DNA of 64,000 nt from the NCBI RefSeq assembly GCF_024347095.1, contig NZ_AP024903.1, positions 3,442,365 to 3,506,364 of the forward strand. The letters are read 5' to 3'. Position 1 is the first letter of the stretch. Every line of letters begins with the position of its first letter. Source of the DNA: Vibrio rhizosphaerae (GTDB lineage Bacteria > Pseudomonadota > Gammaproteobacteria > Enterobacterales > Vibrionaceae). The notes below the pieces were generated by a model. It saw nothing but the letters and a program-made list of their open reading frames with translations. It was not told the DNA's origin and did not search any database. The translations under genes were made by a program, and so were the position numbers. Positions 57,131 to 64,000 of this stretch are shown here, one piece after another.

Positions 57131-58492
57131 TTACTTCCCGATACAGAAACTCGAAAAGATCCGTCCCAGTAAGTCATCAGAACTAAACTCACCGGTGATC
57201 TCATTGAGATGCTGCTGGGTGATGCGCAGTTCTTCGGCGAGGATTTCTCCGGCCATGTAGCCTTCGAGTTGTTGCTGACCAATGGCGAGGTGTTCGGCGG
57301 CTTTATCTAAGGCATCGAGGTGGCGGCGGCGGGCCATGAAGCTGCCTTCTTGGCTACCGGTGAATCCCATGCAGTCTTTCAGGTGGCTTCTCAGGGCTTC
57401 GACCCCTTCGCCGGTTTTGGCTGACAGGCGGATCAATGTGGGTGCATTGACGTGGCAGATCCCCATCGGTTCGTTGGTTTGATCGGCTTTATTACGGATC
57501 ACGGTCATTCCGATGTTCTCCGGGAGACGATCAACGAAATCTGGCCAGATCTCTTTCGGATCGGTTGCGTCGGTTGTGGTGCCATCCACCATGAACAAAA
57601 CGCGATCCGCTTGTTTGATTTCATCCCAGGCGCGCTCAATCCCGATGCGTTCGACTTCATCGGATGCTTCCCGCAGCCCTGCGGTATCGATAATGTGCAG
57701 TGGCATACCGTCAATGTGGATATGCTCTCTCAGCACGTCCCGGGTGGTTCCGGCGATATCTGTGACAATCGCGGACTCTTTACCGGAGAGTGCATTGAGC
57801 AGGCTTGATTTGCCGGCATTGGGTCGTCCGGCAATGACGACTTTCATACCTTCACGCATCAGAGCGCCTTGGCTGGCTTCCCGCCGGACCATGTTTAGGT
57901 TATCAATAATCGTTTGCAGATCTGCGGCGACTTTCCCATCTGCCAGAAAGTCGATCTCTTCTTCTGGGAAATCAATCGCAGCTTCGACATAGATTCGCAG
58001 ATGGATTAATGACTCAACCAAGGTATGAATTCGGGTCGAGAATTGCCCTTGCAGCGATTGTAATGCGGATTTGGCGGCCTGTTCTGAACTGGCATCGATT
58101 AAATCGGCAATGGCTTCTGCCTGTGCGAGATCCAGTTTGTCGTTGAGGAACGCGCGTTCGGAGAACTCTCCCGGGCGTGCAGTGCGAATGCCGGGAATGG
58201 TCAGAATCCGGCGAATCAGCATATCCATGACAACAGGGCCCCCATGGCCTTGCAGTTCCAGTACATCTTCACCGGTAAATGAATGAGGGTTGGGGAAAAA
58301 CAAAGCAATGCCCTGATCTAACTGGGTACCGTCTTCATCCTGAAAGGGAAGATATTCTGCATATCGGGCCCGGAGGGTTTTGCCGGTCAACGCTTGGGCG
58401 ACGTCAGCCGCCTTCGGTCCGGATACTCGAATAATTCCGACACCACCACGGCCTGTCGGTGTTGCCTGTGCAACGATTGTGTCTGTAGTCAT
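57131..58492 (-). CDS. mnmE: tRNA modification GTPase MnmE
   Basis: The 453-aa protein works with MnmG on wobble uridines. It begins [23 protein letters not shown], has [12 protein letters not shown], a G-domain with [31 protein letters not shown] (about 223-253), [13 protein letters not shown], and the C-terminal FCIGK, whose Cys is needed for activity. In other Vibrio it is close to mioC; here about 3.2 kb of extra DNA separates them. Confidence 0.98.
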   Translation of the reverse strand: MTTDTIVAQATPTGRGGVGIIRVSGPKAADVAQALTGKTLRARYAEYLPFQDEDGTQLDQGIALFFPNPHSFTGEDVLELQGHGGPVVMDMLIRRILTIPGIRTARPGEFSERAFLNDKLDLAQAEAIADLIDASSEQAAKSALQSLQGQFSTRIHTLVESLIHLRIYVEAAIDFPEEEIDFLADGKVAADLQTIIDNLNMVRREASQGALMREGMKVVIAGRPNAGKSSLLNALSGKESAIVTDIAGTTRDVLREHIHIDGMPLHIIDTAGLREASDEVERIGIERAWDEIKQADRVLFMVDGTTTDATDPKEIWPDFVDRLPENIGMTVIRNKADQTNEPMGICHVNAPTLIRLSAKTGEGVEALRSHLKDCMGFTGSQEGSFMARRRHLDALDKAAEHLAIGQQQLEGYMAGEILAEELRITQQHLNEITGEFSSDDLLGRIFSSFCIGK

Positions 58493-58579
58493 AGTGAATT
58501 GGTCTGTTCAGTCAAAAAAGGCAATATTCATCATGGACTGTCATGATGGATCGTATGATGCGCATTGTAATCAGCCGCT

Positions 58580-58612
58580 AATAAAAAGGCGACCCTTTGG
58601 CCGCCTCTTTTC
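58580..58612 (-). terminator. Terminator after yidC
   Basis: AAAAGGCGACC, loop CTTT, and GGCCGCCTCTTTT form a hairpin with one mismatch, 14 bases after the yidC stop, upstream of mnmE. Confidence 0.65.
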
Positions 58613-58625
58613 TCATGACTCTGGT

Positions 58626-60254
58626 CTACTTCTTCGAGTGTAAACCTTTCTTCTCCAGCGCTTTGTAGATCAACATTTGCTGGATCAGAGTGACGATGTT
58701 TGAGACCAACCAGTACAGGACCAGACCGGATGGGAAGAACAGGAAGAAGACCGTAAATGCGACTGGCATAAAGGTCATGATCTTCTGTTGCATCGGATCG
58801 GTCACTGTTGTCGGGCTCATTTTCTGCAACATAAACATACTGGCACCCATTAAAAGTGGCAGGATGTAGTATGGGTCTTGGGCAGATAAGTCATGAATCC
58901 AGCCAAAGAACGGCTGGTGGCGGAGCTCAACAGATTCCATCAGAGCCCAGTAGAGCGAGATGAAGATCGGCATTTGCAGCAGAATCGGGAAACAGCCGCC
59001 CAGCGGGTTCACTTTCTCTGATTTATAGAGAGCCATCATTTCCTGACTCATGCGTTGGCGGTCATCACCAATGCGTTCACGCATTGCTTGCAATTTCGGT
59101 TGCAGCATGCGCATTTTAGCCATGGAAGTATACTGAGCCTTAGTCAGCGGATACATCACACCACGAACAATAAAGGTCAGACAGATAATTGCGATACCCC
59201 AGTTAGAGACAATGCTCTGAATGAAGGAAAGCAGGCTATGCAGTGGTTTGGCAATAAACCATAACCAGCCGTAATCCACAACGAGATCCAGATTTGGTGC
59301 CGTCGCTGCCATTTGGTCTTGCAGTTTCGGGCCAACCCATAAAGTGGCATTGAAGTCGGTGCTTTCGCCAGTTGCGATGGTCCGGTTTGGTTCGCGGATA
59401 CCGATGTCACCGAGATTACGGTTAGCCATTACCCGAGAAAATAGTTTGGTATCCGGTGCCTGACGCGGAATCCATGCTGCAGCAAAATAGTGTTGGATCA
59501 TCGCTGCCCAGCCTTGACCATTGTTTAAGGTAAGGTTCAGAGCGTGATCTTTCATGTCACTAAAGCTGAATTTTTTGTAGCGGGTCTCTTCGGTCGAGTA
59601 AGCACCACCGTGATAAGTTGACATGGCAAAGCTACTACCGGTCGCTTCCAGAGTCTGACGCAGATGTGCATACATCCCGACAGCAGCATTCTGGCCTGAC
59701 TGGTTATTGACATTGAAATCAACATCAATCGCATAGCTGTTCCGTTTCAGGGTGAATGTTTTGGTGTAGGTAATGCCGTTCGCTTGATAAGTCAACGGGA
59801 CACGAACTTCGTCTTGACCATCAGTCAGTTGATAACTGCTTTGGGCAACTTGATAAGTCGGACGACTATTGCTCTTATCGATCCCTTGTGGGCCAATCAG
59901 GCCGCTTTGCGCGATAAACTGAAAATCATTGTTCTTTTTCAGCAGCGCAAAAGGTTGGTCTGAATTCAGCTCTTTAGAGTATTTATTCAGTTTCGCAGAG
60001 ATAACGTCACCACCGACCGTATTGATGGCAAGAGTGAGGACGTCCGTTTTCACGGTCACTATTTTTCCTGCAACATCCTGCGTTGATACCGGTTCAAACT
60101 CATCTGAGCCTGGAGGAGCAGCAGGGACTGAACTACTTGATTGTGTCTGCTCAACCGCAGTTGGGGCAGGGTTCTGTGCTACTTGCCATTTCTGGAACAG
60201 TAAGAAAGAAACCAGCGCCAAAGCGATTAACAGGATATTACGTTGAGAATCCAT
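58626..60254 (-). CDS. yidC: Membrane protein insertase YidC
   Basis: The 542-aa insertase has an N-terminal anchor ([20 protein letters not shown]), a large periplasmic domain (about 60-340), and the five-helix conserved core. The core has [33 protein letters not shown] (about 355-390), the hydrophilic groove region and [32 protein letters not shown]. It inserts proteins alone or with SecYEG. It lies downstream of rpmH-rnpA-yidD in the usual order. Confidence 0.98.
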   Translation of the reverse strand: MDSQRNILLIALALVSFLLFQKWQVAQNPAPTAVEQTQSSSSVPAAPPGSDEFEPVSTQDVAGKIVTVKTDVLTLAINTVGGDVISAKLNKYSKELNSDQPFALLKKNNDFQFIAQSGLIGPQGIDKSNSRPTYQVAQSSYQLTDGQDEVRVPLTYQANGITYTKTFTLKRNSYAIDVDFNVNNQSGQNAAVGMYAHLRQTLEATGSSFAMSTYHGGAYSTEETRYKKFSFSDMKDHALNLTLNNGQGWAAMIQHYFAAAWIPRQAPDTKLFSRVMANRNLGDIGIREPNRTIATGESTDFNATLWVGPKLQDQMAATAPNLDLVVDYGWLWFIAKPLHSLLSFIQSIVSNWGIAIICLTFIVRGVMYPLTKAQYTSMAKMRMLQPKLQAMRERIGDDRQRMSQEMMALYKSEKVNPLGGCFPILLQMPIFISLYWALMESVELRHQPFFGWIHDLSAQDPYYILPLLMGASMFMLQKMSPTTVTDPMQQKIMTFMPVAFTVFFLFFPSGLVLYWLVSNIVTLIQQMLIYKALEKKGLHSKK

Positions 60255-60256
60255 CG

Positions 60257-60514
60257 TTATTTATCTCTGTCTTGTCTTGGGTTAGGTGGAACGGGGTCAT
60301 AGCCCCCTTCATTCAGAGGGTGGCATTTTAATAGACGTTTGCCTGATAACCAACATCCTTTTACAAAACCGTGAGCTTTCAATGCTTCAATCGCATATCG
60401 AGAGCAGGTTGGTGTAAAGCGACAACGTGGTCCTAACAGAGGGCTAATCAGCCACCTGTAGAGATAAATCAGTCCAATGACTAACCACGATAAGGGCGAG
60501 ACAGGCGTTGCCAT
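60257..60514 (-). CDS. yidD: Membrane protein insertion efficiency factor YidD
   Basis: The 85-aa protein has [35 protein letters not shown], with the cysteine pattern and SRYAIEA motif of the family, and ends in a GYDPVPPNP tail. It overlaps rnpA by 34 bases, the usual coupling, and precedes yidC by 2 bases. Confidence 0.95.
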   Translation of the reverse strand: MATPVSPLSWLVIGLIYLYRWLISPLLGPRCRFTPTCSRYAIEALKAHGFVKGCWLSGKRLLKCHPLNEGGYDPVPPNPRQDRDK

Positions 60515-60837
60515 AGTTTATCAAACAGCTTTGTTATTTCCTCATTGCTGAGTTCCTGAGCGCTTTTTTTGGCAATCACGACAAAGTCTTTATGTGGTAA
60601 TTCGTGCTGCTTCAGGCGAAAACTTTCCCGTGCAAGTCGCTTAAAACGATTGCGGCCAACGGCAGTTTTTATCTGTTTTTTCGGAACGGCTAATCCCAGT
60701 CTTGGGTGGGAAAGAGCGTTTTTACGGGCAATGATGGTAAAGTGAGGCGAGCCAGCACTATGGGCTTGCTGGAATACGTGTTGGTAGTGTTCGGGAGTTA
60801 ACAAACGTAACTCCCGACGAAAAGCGTACTTGTTCAA
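60481..60837 (-). CDS. rnpA: Ribonuclease P protein component
   Basis: The 118-aa basic protein binds the M1 RNA and the tRNA 5' leader. It has [50 protein letters not shown] (the RNR motif), and [18 protein letters not shown]. It lies 12 bases downstream of rpmH. The long yidD overlap is characteristic. Confidence 0.97.
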   Translation of the reverse strand: MNKYAFRRELRLLTPEHYQHVFQQAHSAGSPHFTIIARKNALSHPRLGLAVPKKQIKTAVGRNRFKRLARESFRLKQHELPHKDFVVIAKKSAQELSNEEITKLFDKLWQRLSRPYRG

Positions 60838-60849
60838 AATAAATTCAGA

Positions 60850-60984
60850 TTATTTTGACAGGCGTGCACGGCCTTTCGCACGACGTGCGTTAATTACTTT
60901 ACGACCGTTCTTAGTTGCCATACGAGCACGGAAACCGTGAGTACGTTTGCGCTTCAGAACTGTAGGTTGAAAAGTGCGTTTCAT
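60850..60984 (-). CDS. rpmH: 50S ribosomal protein L34
   Basis: The 44-aa protein [18 protein letters not shown] followed by [20 protein letters not shown] is L34 along its length. It is the first gene of the rpmH-rnpA-yidD-yidC run; its promoter lies in the next 150 bases. Confidence 0.98.
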
Positions 60985-61280
60985 TGTTTTTACCTTACTG
61001 ATCAGTAGTTTCTAGGTTCTTGTTAAACCCGGCGTTGGGTTCTGTCTGCCTCTTTTTCAAGAGGAAAAATTCCGACGCCTTGCAACAAAGAGGCGGAATT
61101 GTAATCACTGCCACCGAAGGTGTCAATAATTGGGGAAACGAAGCCCCTGAATCTCTGGCTTATCAATTGCCTTTTATTTCGGTTTTGCCGACCGACATAG
61201 AAGTAAATTGGCAGGATGTCATGCTTCATTTCAATTTGGTCGGGCGATTATACGTTGTACGGATAAAATCTCAAGGATCC
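60985..61280. other. Intergenic stretch with the rpmH promoter
   Basis: About 300 bases carry the rpmH leader and promoter and the 3' end of the ABC transporter operon. dnaA, which is next to rpmH in E. coli, is not here; the transporter operon is inserted between, as in V. cholerae. Confidence 0.5.
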
Positions 61281-62018
61281 TTATTCGATCCCAACCTGAT
61301 TTAAGAATTTTTGCAAGCGGATATCCTGTGGATTATCGAATATATCCTGTGGAGATCCTTGTTCAACAATGTTTCCTTCAGCCATAAAGATCACACGATC
61401 TGCGACTTCTTTGGCAAATTGCATTTCATGGGTGACCACCAGCATGGTCTGATGATCCTGGGCCAATTTCTTCATCAAACTCAGCACTTCGCCCACCCAC
61501 TCTGGGTCGAGCGCCGATGTTGGTTCATCAAATAACAGCAGTTCTGGTTCCTGCGCCATGGCCCGCCCGATCCCAACACGCTGTTGCTGACCGCCGGAAA
61601 GTGATGCCGGATACTGATCACTTTTATCCCCAAGCCCGATATCATTGAGAATCTGCTGAGCACGCTCGTAAGCCTGATCTTTTTTCCAGCCCCGGACAGT
61701 GATCAACCCTTCTGCAATGTTCTGTTTTGCGGTGAGATGAGCAAACAGGGCATAGTTTTGAAACACGAATCCGGTTTTGCGTCTCAGTGCCAGAACATCT
61801 TCTTTATTTGGGTGAGTACTATCGACACTGACATTATCAATGGTAATCGTGCCTTGGTCGGCACTCTCGAGAAAGTTGACACAGCGCAACAACGTTGATT
61901 TACCGGTGCCACTCGATCCGATGATGACAATGATTTCCCCGCGATTGATTTGAAGATCAATCCCTTTGAGTACTTCACTCTTTCCGAAACGTTTATGAAT
62001 ATTAGTTAACTTGATCAT
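61281..62018 (-). CDS. Amino-acid ABC transporter ATP-binding protein
   Basis: The 245-aa ATPase of the polar amino-acid family has Walker [13 protein letters not shown] (about 33-44), Q-loop [12 protein letters not shown], signature [16 protein letters not shown] (about 142-157), Walker [14 protein letters not shown], and the H-loop VVTHEMQF. Its first 4 bases overlap the permease stop. It is third in a leftward binding-protein/permease/ATPase operon that resembles cystine (tcy) systems. Confidence 0.94.
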   Translation of the reverse strand: MIKLTNIHKRFGKSEVLKGIDLQINRGEIIVIIGSSGTGKSTLLRCVNFLESADQGTITIDNVSVDSTHPNKEDVLALRRKTGFVFQNYALFAHLTAKQNIAEGLITVRGWKKDQAYERAQQILNDIGLGDKSDQYPASLSGGQQQRVGIGRAMAQEPELLLFDEPTSALDPEWVGEVLSLMKKLAQDHQTMLVVTHEMQFAKEVADRVIFMAEGNIVEQGSPQDIFDNPQDIRLQKFLNQVGIE

Positions 62019-62686
62019 CTCATATACGCCTTATTGAGTTTGTGTTCTGCCCAGCTCTGAATTCGGGTCAGGATAATGGTGATTCCCCAGTAAATGAAAG
62101 AGACGGCGAGGAAAGCTTCAAAATAATGAAAGCTGGAAGAGGCTTCCATTTGTGCTTTCGCCATGATTTCAGCAACCCCGAGTGTAAATGCCAATGAAGT
62201 AGATTTAATCATATCGATGAAATAGTTCATCAGCGAGGGTAAGGCGATTCGGCTGGCTTGCGGCAGAATAATCCGGCGCATCGATTGCACCGTGGTCATG
62301 CCGATGGACAGACTTGCTTCCATTTGGCTTCGGTCTACCCCTGTAATCGCAGCGCGAATGGTTTCTGCCATATAGGCCGAAAAGTGAAGAGCCAGACCAA
62401 GAATCGCAGCACTATATGCGTCCATACCGGTCATCACGGGGAAAATCTGCGGTAAGCCATAATAAAAGAGGAACAGCTGAACCAGCAGCGGGGTGCCTCG
62501 AAAATAGCTGATATAAAGTTGGCAAATCTGATCAAAAACAGGAATGCGGAAGACGCGAATATTCGCAATGATGACCGATAAAATGATGGCAAGCACCATG
62601 CCCCAACAGGCTAACTCGATGGTAATGCTGAGGTATTTGAGCAGAATTGGCATCAGCCCCAGCATATATTGAAAATCAAAACCCAT
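62015..62686 (-). CDS. Amino-acid ABC transporter permease
   Basis: The 223-aa permease has five helices and the EAA-type loop ([34 protein letters not shown], about 130-165), plus [23 protein letters not shown]. This is the HisMQ/GlnP type. The Met of MGFDFQYM is taken as start; 34 upstream residues in the longer ORF fall within the intercistronic hairpin region. Confidence 0.93.
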   Translation of the reverse strand: MGFDFQYMLGLMPILLKYLSITIELACWGMVLAIILSVIIANIRVFRIPVFDQICQLYISYFRGTPLLVQLFLFYYGLPQIFPVMTGMDAYSAAILGLALHFSAYMAETIRAAITGVDRSQMEASLSIGMTTVQSMRRIILPQASRIALPSLMNYFIDMIKSTSLAFTLGVAEIMAKAQMEASSSFHYFEAFLAVSFIYWGITIILTRIQSWAEHKLNKAYMR

Positions 62687-62783
62687 AATGTATGTCTTCT
62701 TTTTTATCTGGGAATCAAGAACCGACAACGGCAGTGATTCCTGAATATTGGTGTCAATGCATTGGTGTGTATTTAAAAATAAA

Positions 62784-62808
62784 CCCACTGTGCGATCTGG
62801 ACAGTGGG
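62784..62808 (-). terminator. Intercistronic hairpin between the binding-protein and permease genes
   Basis: A perfect 8-bp stem (CCCACTGT with ACAGTGGG, 9-nt loop) is followed on the minus strand by a TTTATTTTT run. It may partly terminate or stabilise the upstream message so that the binding protein is in excess. Confidence 0.65.
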
Positions 62809-62853
62809 CTTAAAATGTTGTCATGAACCCTCAGGTCTCATGGCGATCGTGCG

Positions 62854-63603
62854 TTATCTTTGAGTGATATCGGTATCGAACCATTTTTGTGAAATTTTAC
62901 TCAGTGTGCCGTCGGCACGCATCGCTGCAAGCGCTTTGTTCACTTCACCCTGAAGCTTCTTACCTTTTTCATTATTGAGGAAAGGCCAGGCATTCTCAAT
63001 AGTTTCGAATGGTTTTCCTGCCAGTTGAAGCGGTAACCCTGATTTTTGAATCACTTCCAGAATCGAAAGACGATCCATCACAAAGGCATCGATCCGACCC
63101 AGAGCAACATCCTGTTCAAAGCTTGAGTCATAAGTTTTGATGTTGATCTGATGGTCTTTATCGTGCTGACGCAACAGCTGTTCAAAGTTTGATCCTAAGT
63201 TAACGGCAACGGTTTTGCCTTTCAGATCTTCTAAATTGTGAATGGTATTGTTGCCTTTACGTACGGCGATTTGTGCGCCATCAATGACATACGGTGCAGA
63301 AAAGAGATATTTCTGTTTACGGGCGTCTGTGATGGTGATTTGGTTCGATATGGTATCGATGCGTCCGGTTTCCAGCAGGCCAAACAGCCCGGAAAAGCTG
63401 GCTGTAACGAATTTCACTTGATAATCATTACGTTTGCCTATTTCTTTCCATAGATCAACTTCAAACCCTTGGAGTTCATCCTGTTTGACAAACGTGAACG
63501 GGAAGTAGCGGCCAGACATACCGACTTTCACTTCGGTTGCTGCATGGACGTTAATTGTTGTAAAAGCGAGGGCCGCAATTGCAGCAATAAACCATTTCTT
63601 CAT
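62854..63603 (-). CDS. Amino-acid ABC transporter substrate-binding protein (cystine-like)
   Basis: The 249-aa periplasmic protein has a signal peptide (MKKWFIAAIAALAFTTINVHA, cut near residue 21) and the two-lobe family 3 fold. It has FVKQDELQGFEVDLWKEIG, DTISNQITITDARKQKYLFSAPYV, LKGKTVAVNLGSNFEQLL and the segment GRIDAFVMDRL, which it shares with FliY/TcyJ cystine-binding proteins. The start at 63603 has GGAGATC upstream. Cystine or a related polar amino acid is likely; other substrates are not excluded. Confidence 0.88.
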   Translation of the reverse strand: MKKWFIAAIAALAFTTINVHAATEVKVGMSGRYFPFTFVKQDELQGFEVDLWKEIGKRNDYQVKFVTASFSGLFGLLETGRIDTISNQITITDARKQKYLFSAPYVIDGAQIAVRKGNNTIHNLEDLKGKTVAVNLGSNFEQLLRQHDKDHQINIKTYDSSFEQDVALGRIDAFVMDRLSILEVIQKSGLPLQLAGKPFETIENAWPFLNNEKGKKLQGEVNKALAAMRADGTLSKISQKWFDTDITQR

Positions 63604-63779
63604 GTTGATCTCCAAAATCTATCAGGCGCTTATTTTAATGATATATAGCATAACAAAAGAAATAACCATAAGTTATGGGTCATAACCTATCATCACTATG
63701 TGTGTCTATACTCATATGGTTTATTTCTTTGCTATGCTTTTTATCTGACTCAATTTATCCGTCATTCCCCATTGAAGCG

Positions 63780-64000
63780 ACAATATATTAATCTGGGGAT
63801 AACTTTGTAAGATCTTTGTTTTGTGGATGTCTGTGTGGGTAAATCAGGGACATTTAGGGATGATCCAAGAATAAAATGGCCAAAAATTGTGAATAACTTG
63901 GATCTAGTTTACAGGATTGACGATCAATTACTGGAGATCTTGAAGATCAACAGGTAGAATTGCCAGTCTTTATCGATCATCTAATCAGAGTGAGGGAACA
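63780..64000 (+). promoter_or_regulatory. Upstream region of the next gene, expected to be dnaA
   Basis: The stretch holds TGTGAATAA (63888-63896), TGTGGATGT (63822-63830) and TGTGGGTAA (63834-63842), one exact and two near DnaA boxes. It also holds seven GATC sites, and ends in GAGGGAAC, a ribosome site directly at the window edge. Self-repression by DnaA and SeqA/Dam control are known for dnaA promoters. The gene itself lies outside, so the identity is inference from Vibrio gene order. Confidence 0.6.

Noticed and set aside
61020-61304. 94-aa plus-strand ORF between rpmH and the ABC operon
   Set aside because: It overlaps the end of the ATPase gene in antisense, covers the rpmH promoter and has no motif.

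Overview
The window is about 64 kb around the replication origin of the main chromosome of a Vibrio (Vibrionaceae, Gammaproteobacteria). Four things indicate this: the order mnmG - oriC - mioC ... mnmE - yidC - yidD - rnpA - rpmH - amino-acid ABC transporter - (dnaA just outside); the parAB/atp operon next to mnmG; an rRNA operon with tRNA-Glu/Lys/Val in its spacer beside hemG-trkH-yigZ-fadBA; and a uspA/ftnA/uspB/rsmJ/asnC block. The species cannot be fixed from sequence alone. The betIBA-choXWV operon, the GH43/GPH sugar locus and a nadV fragment are accessory traits that suggest a marine or plant-associated Vibrio (inference).

Layout. 1-9.1 kb: the 3' end of nadV, an NTF2-fold protein, a flavoprotein, the stress and iron-storage genes uspB, ftnA and uspA, a DMT exporter, rsmJ, asnC, a small H-NS-like protein and an Xaa-Pro aminopeptidase. 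9.3-16.4 kb: the osmoprotection operon betI-betB-betA-choX-choW-choV behind a BetI operator, which imports choline and oxidises it to glycine betaine. 16.6-23.5 kb: thiCEFSGH behind a TPP riboswitch. One perfect parS site abuts the end of thiH and a second lies inside thiE. 23.5-26.7 kb: the fluoride channel crcB and a two-gene arabinoside uptake and hydrolysis locus. 27.0-33.6 kb: an rrn operon read leftward, whose distal tRNA-Asp is followed by two decayed tandem copies of itself. 33.7-41.4 kb: hemG, trkH, yigZ, fadBA and glmU. 41.5-48.4 kb: the F1Fo-ATP synthase operon atpIBEFHAGDC. 48.5-52.8 kb: mnmG-rsmG-parA-parB. 52.85-53.13 kb: oriC, with three AT-rich GATC 13-mers and DnaA boxes.

53.5-57.1 kb: mioC, then an accessory insertion between mioC and mnmE. 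It holds a structured leader with a tRNA-like fold, a 58-aa ORF whose ribosome-binding site is sequestered in a hairpin, an orphan type VI secretion Hcp gene, and a coupled pair made of an M15-type peptidase (effector candidate) and a lipoprotein (immunity candidate). 57.1-64.0 kb: mnmE, yidC, yidD, rnpA, rpmH, a cystine-like ABC transporter, and the GATC- and DnaA-box-rich upstream region of a gene expected to be dnaA.

The strongest candidates for something undescribed are the accessory island beside oriC (structured leader plus 58-aa ORF, and the Hcp/peptidase/lipoprotein module), the decayed tRNA-Asp repeats, and the truncated H-NS-like protein. All functional calls come from reading the sequence and recalling protein families; no database search was run.
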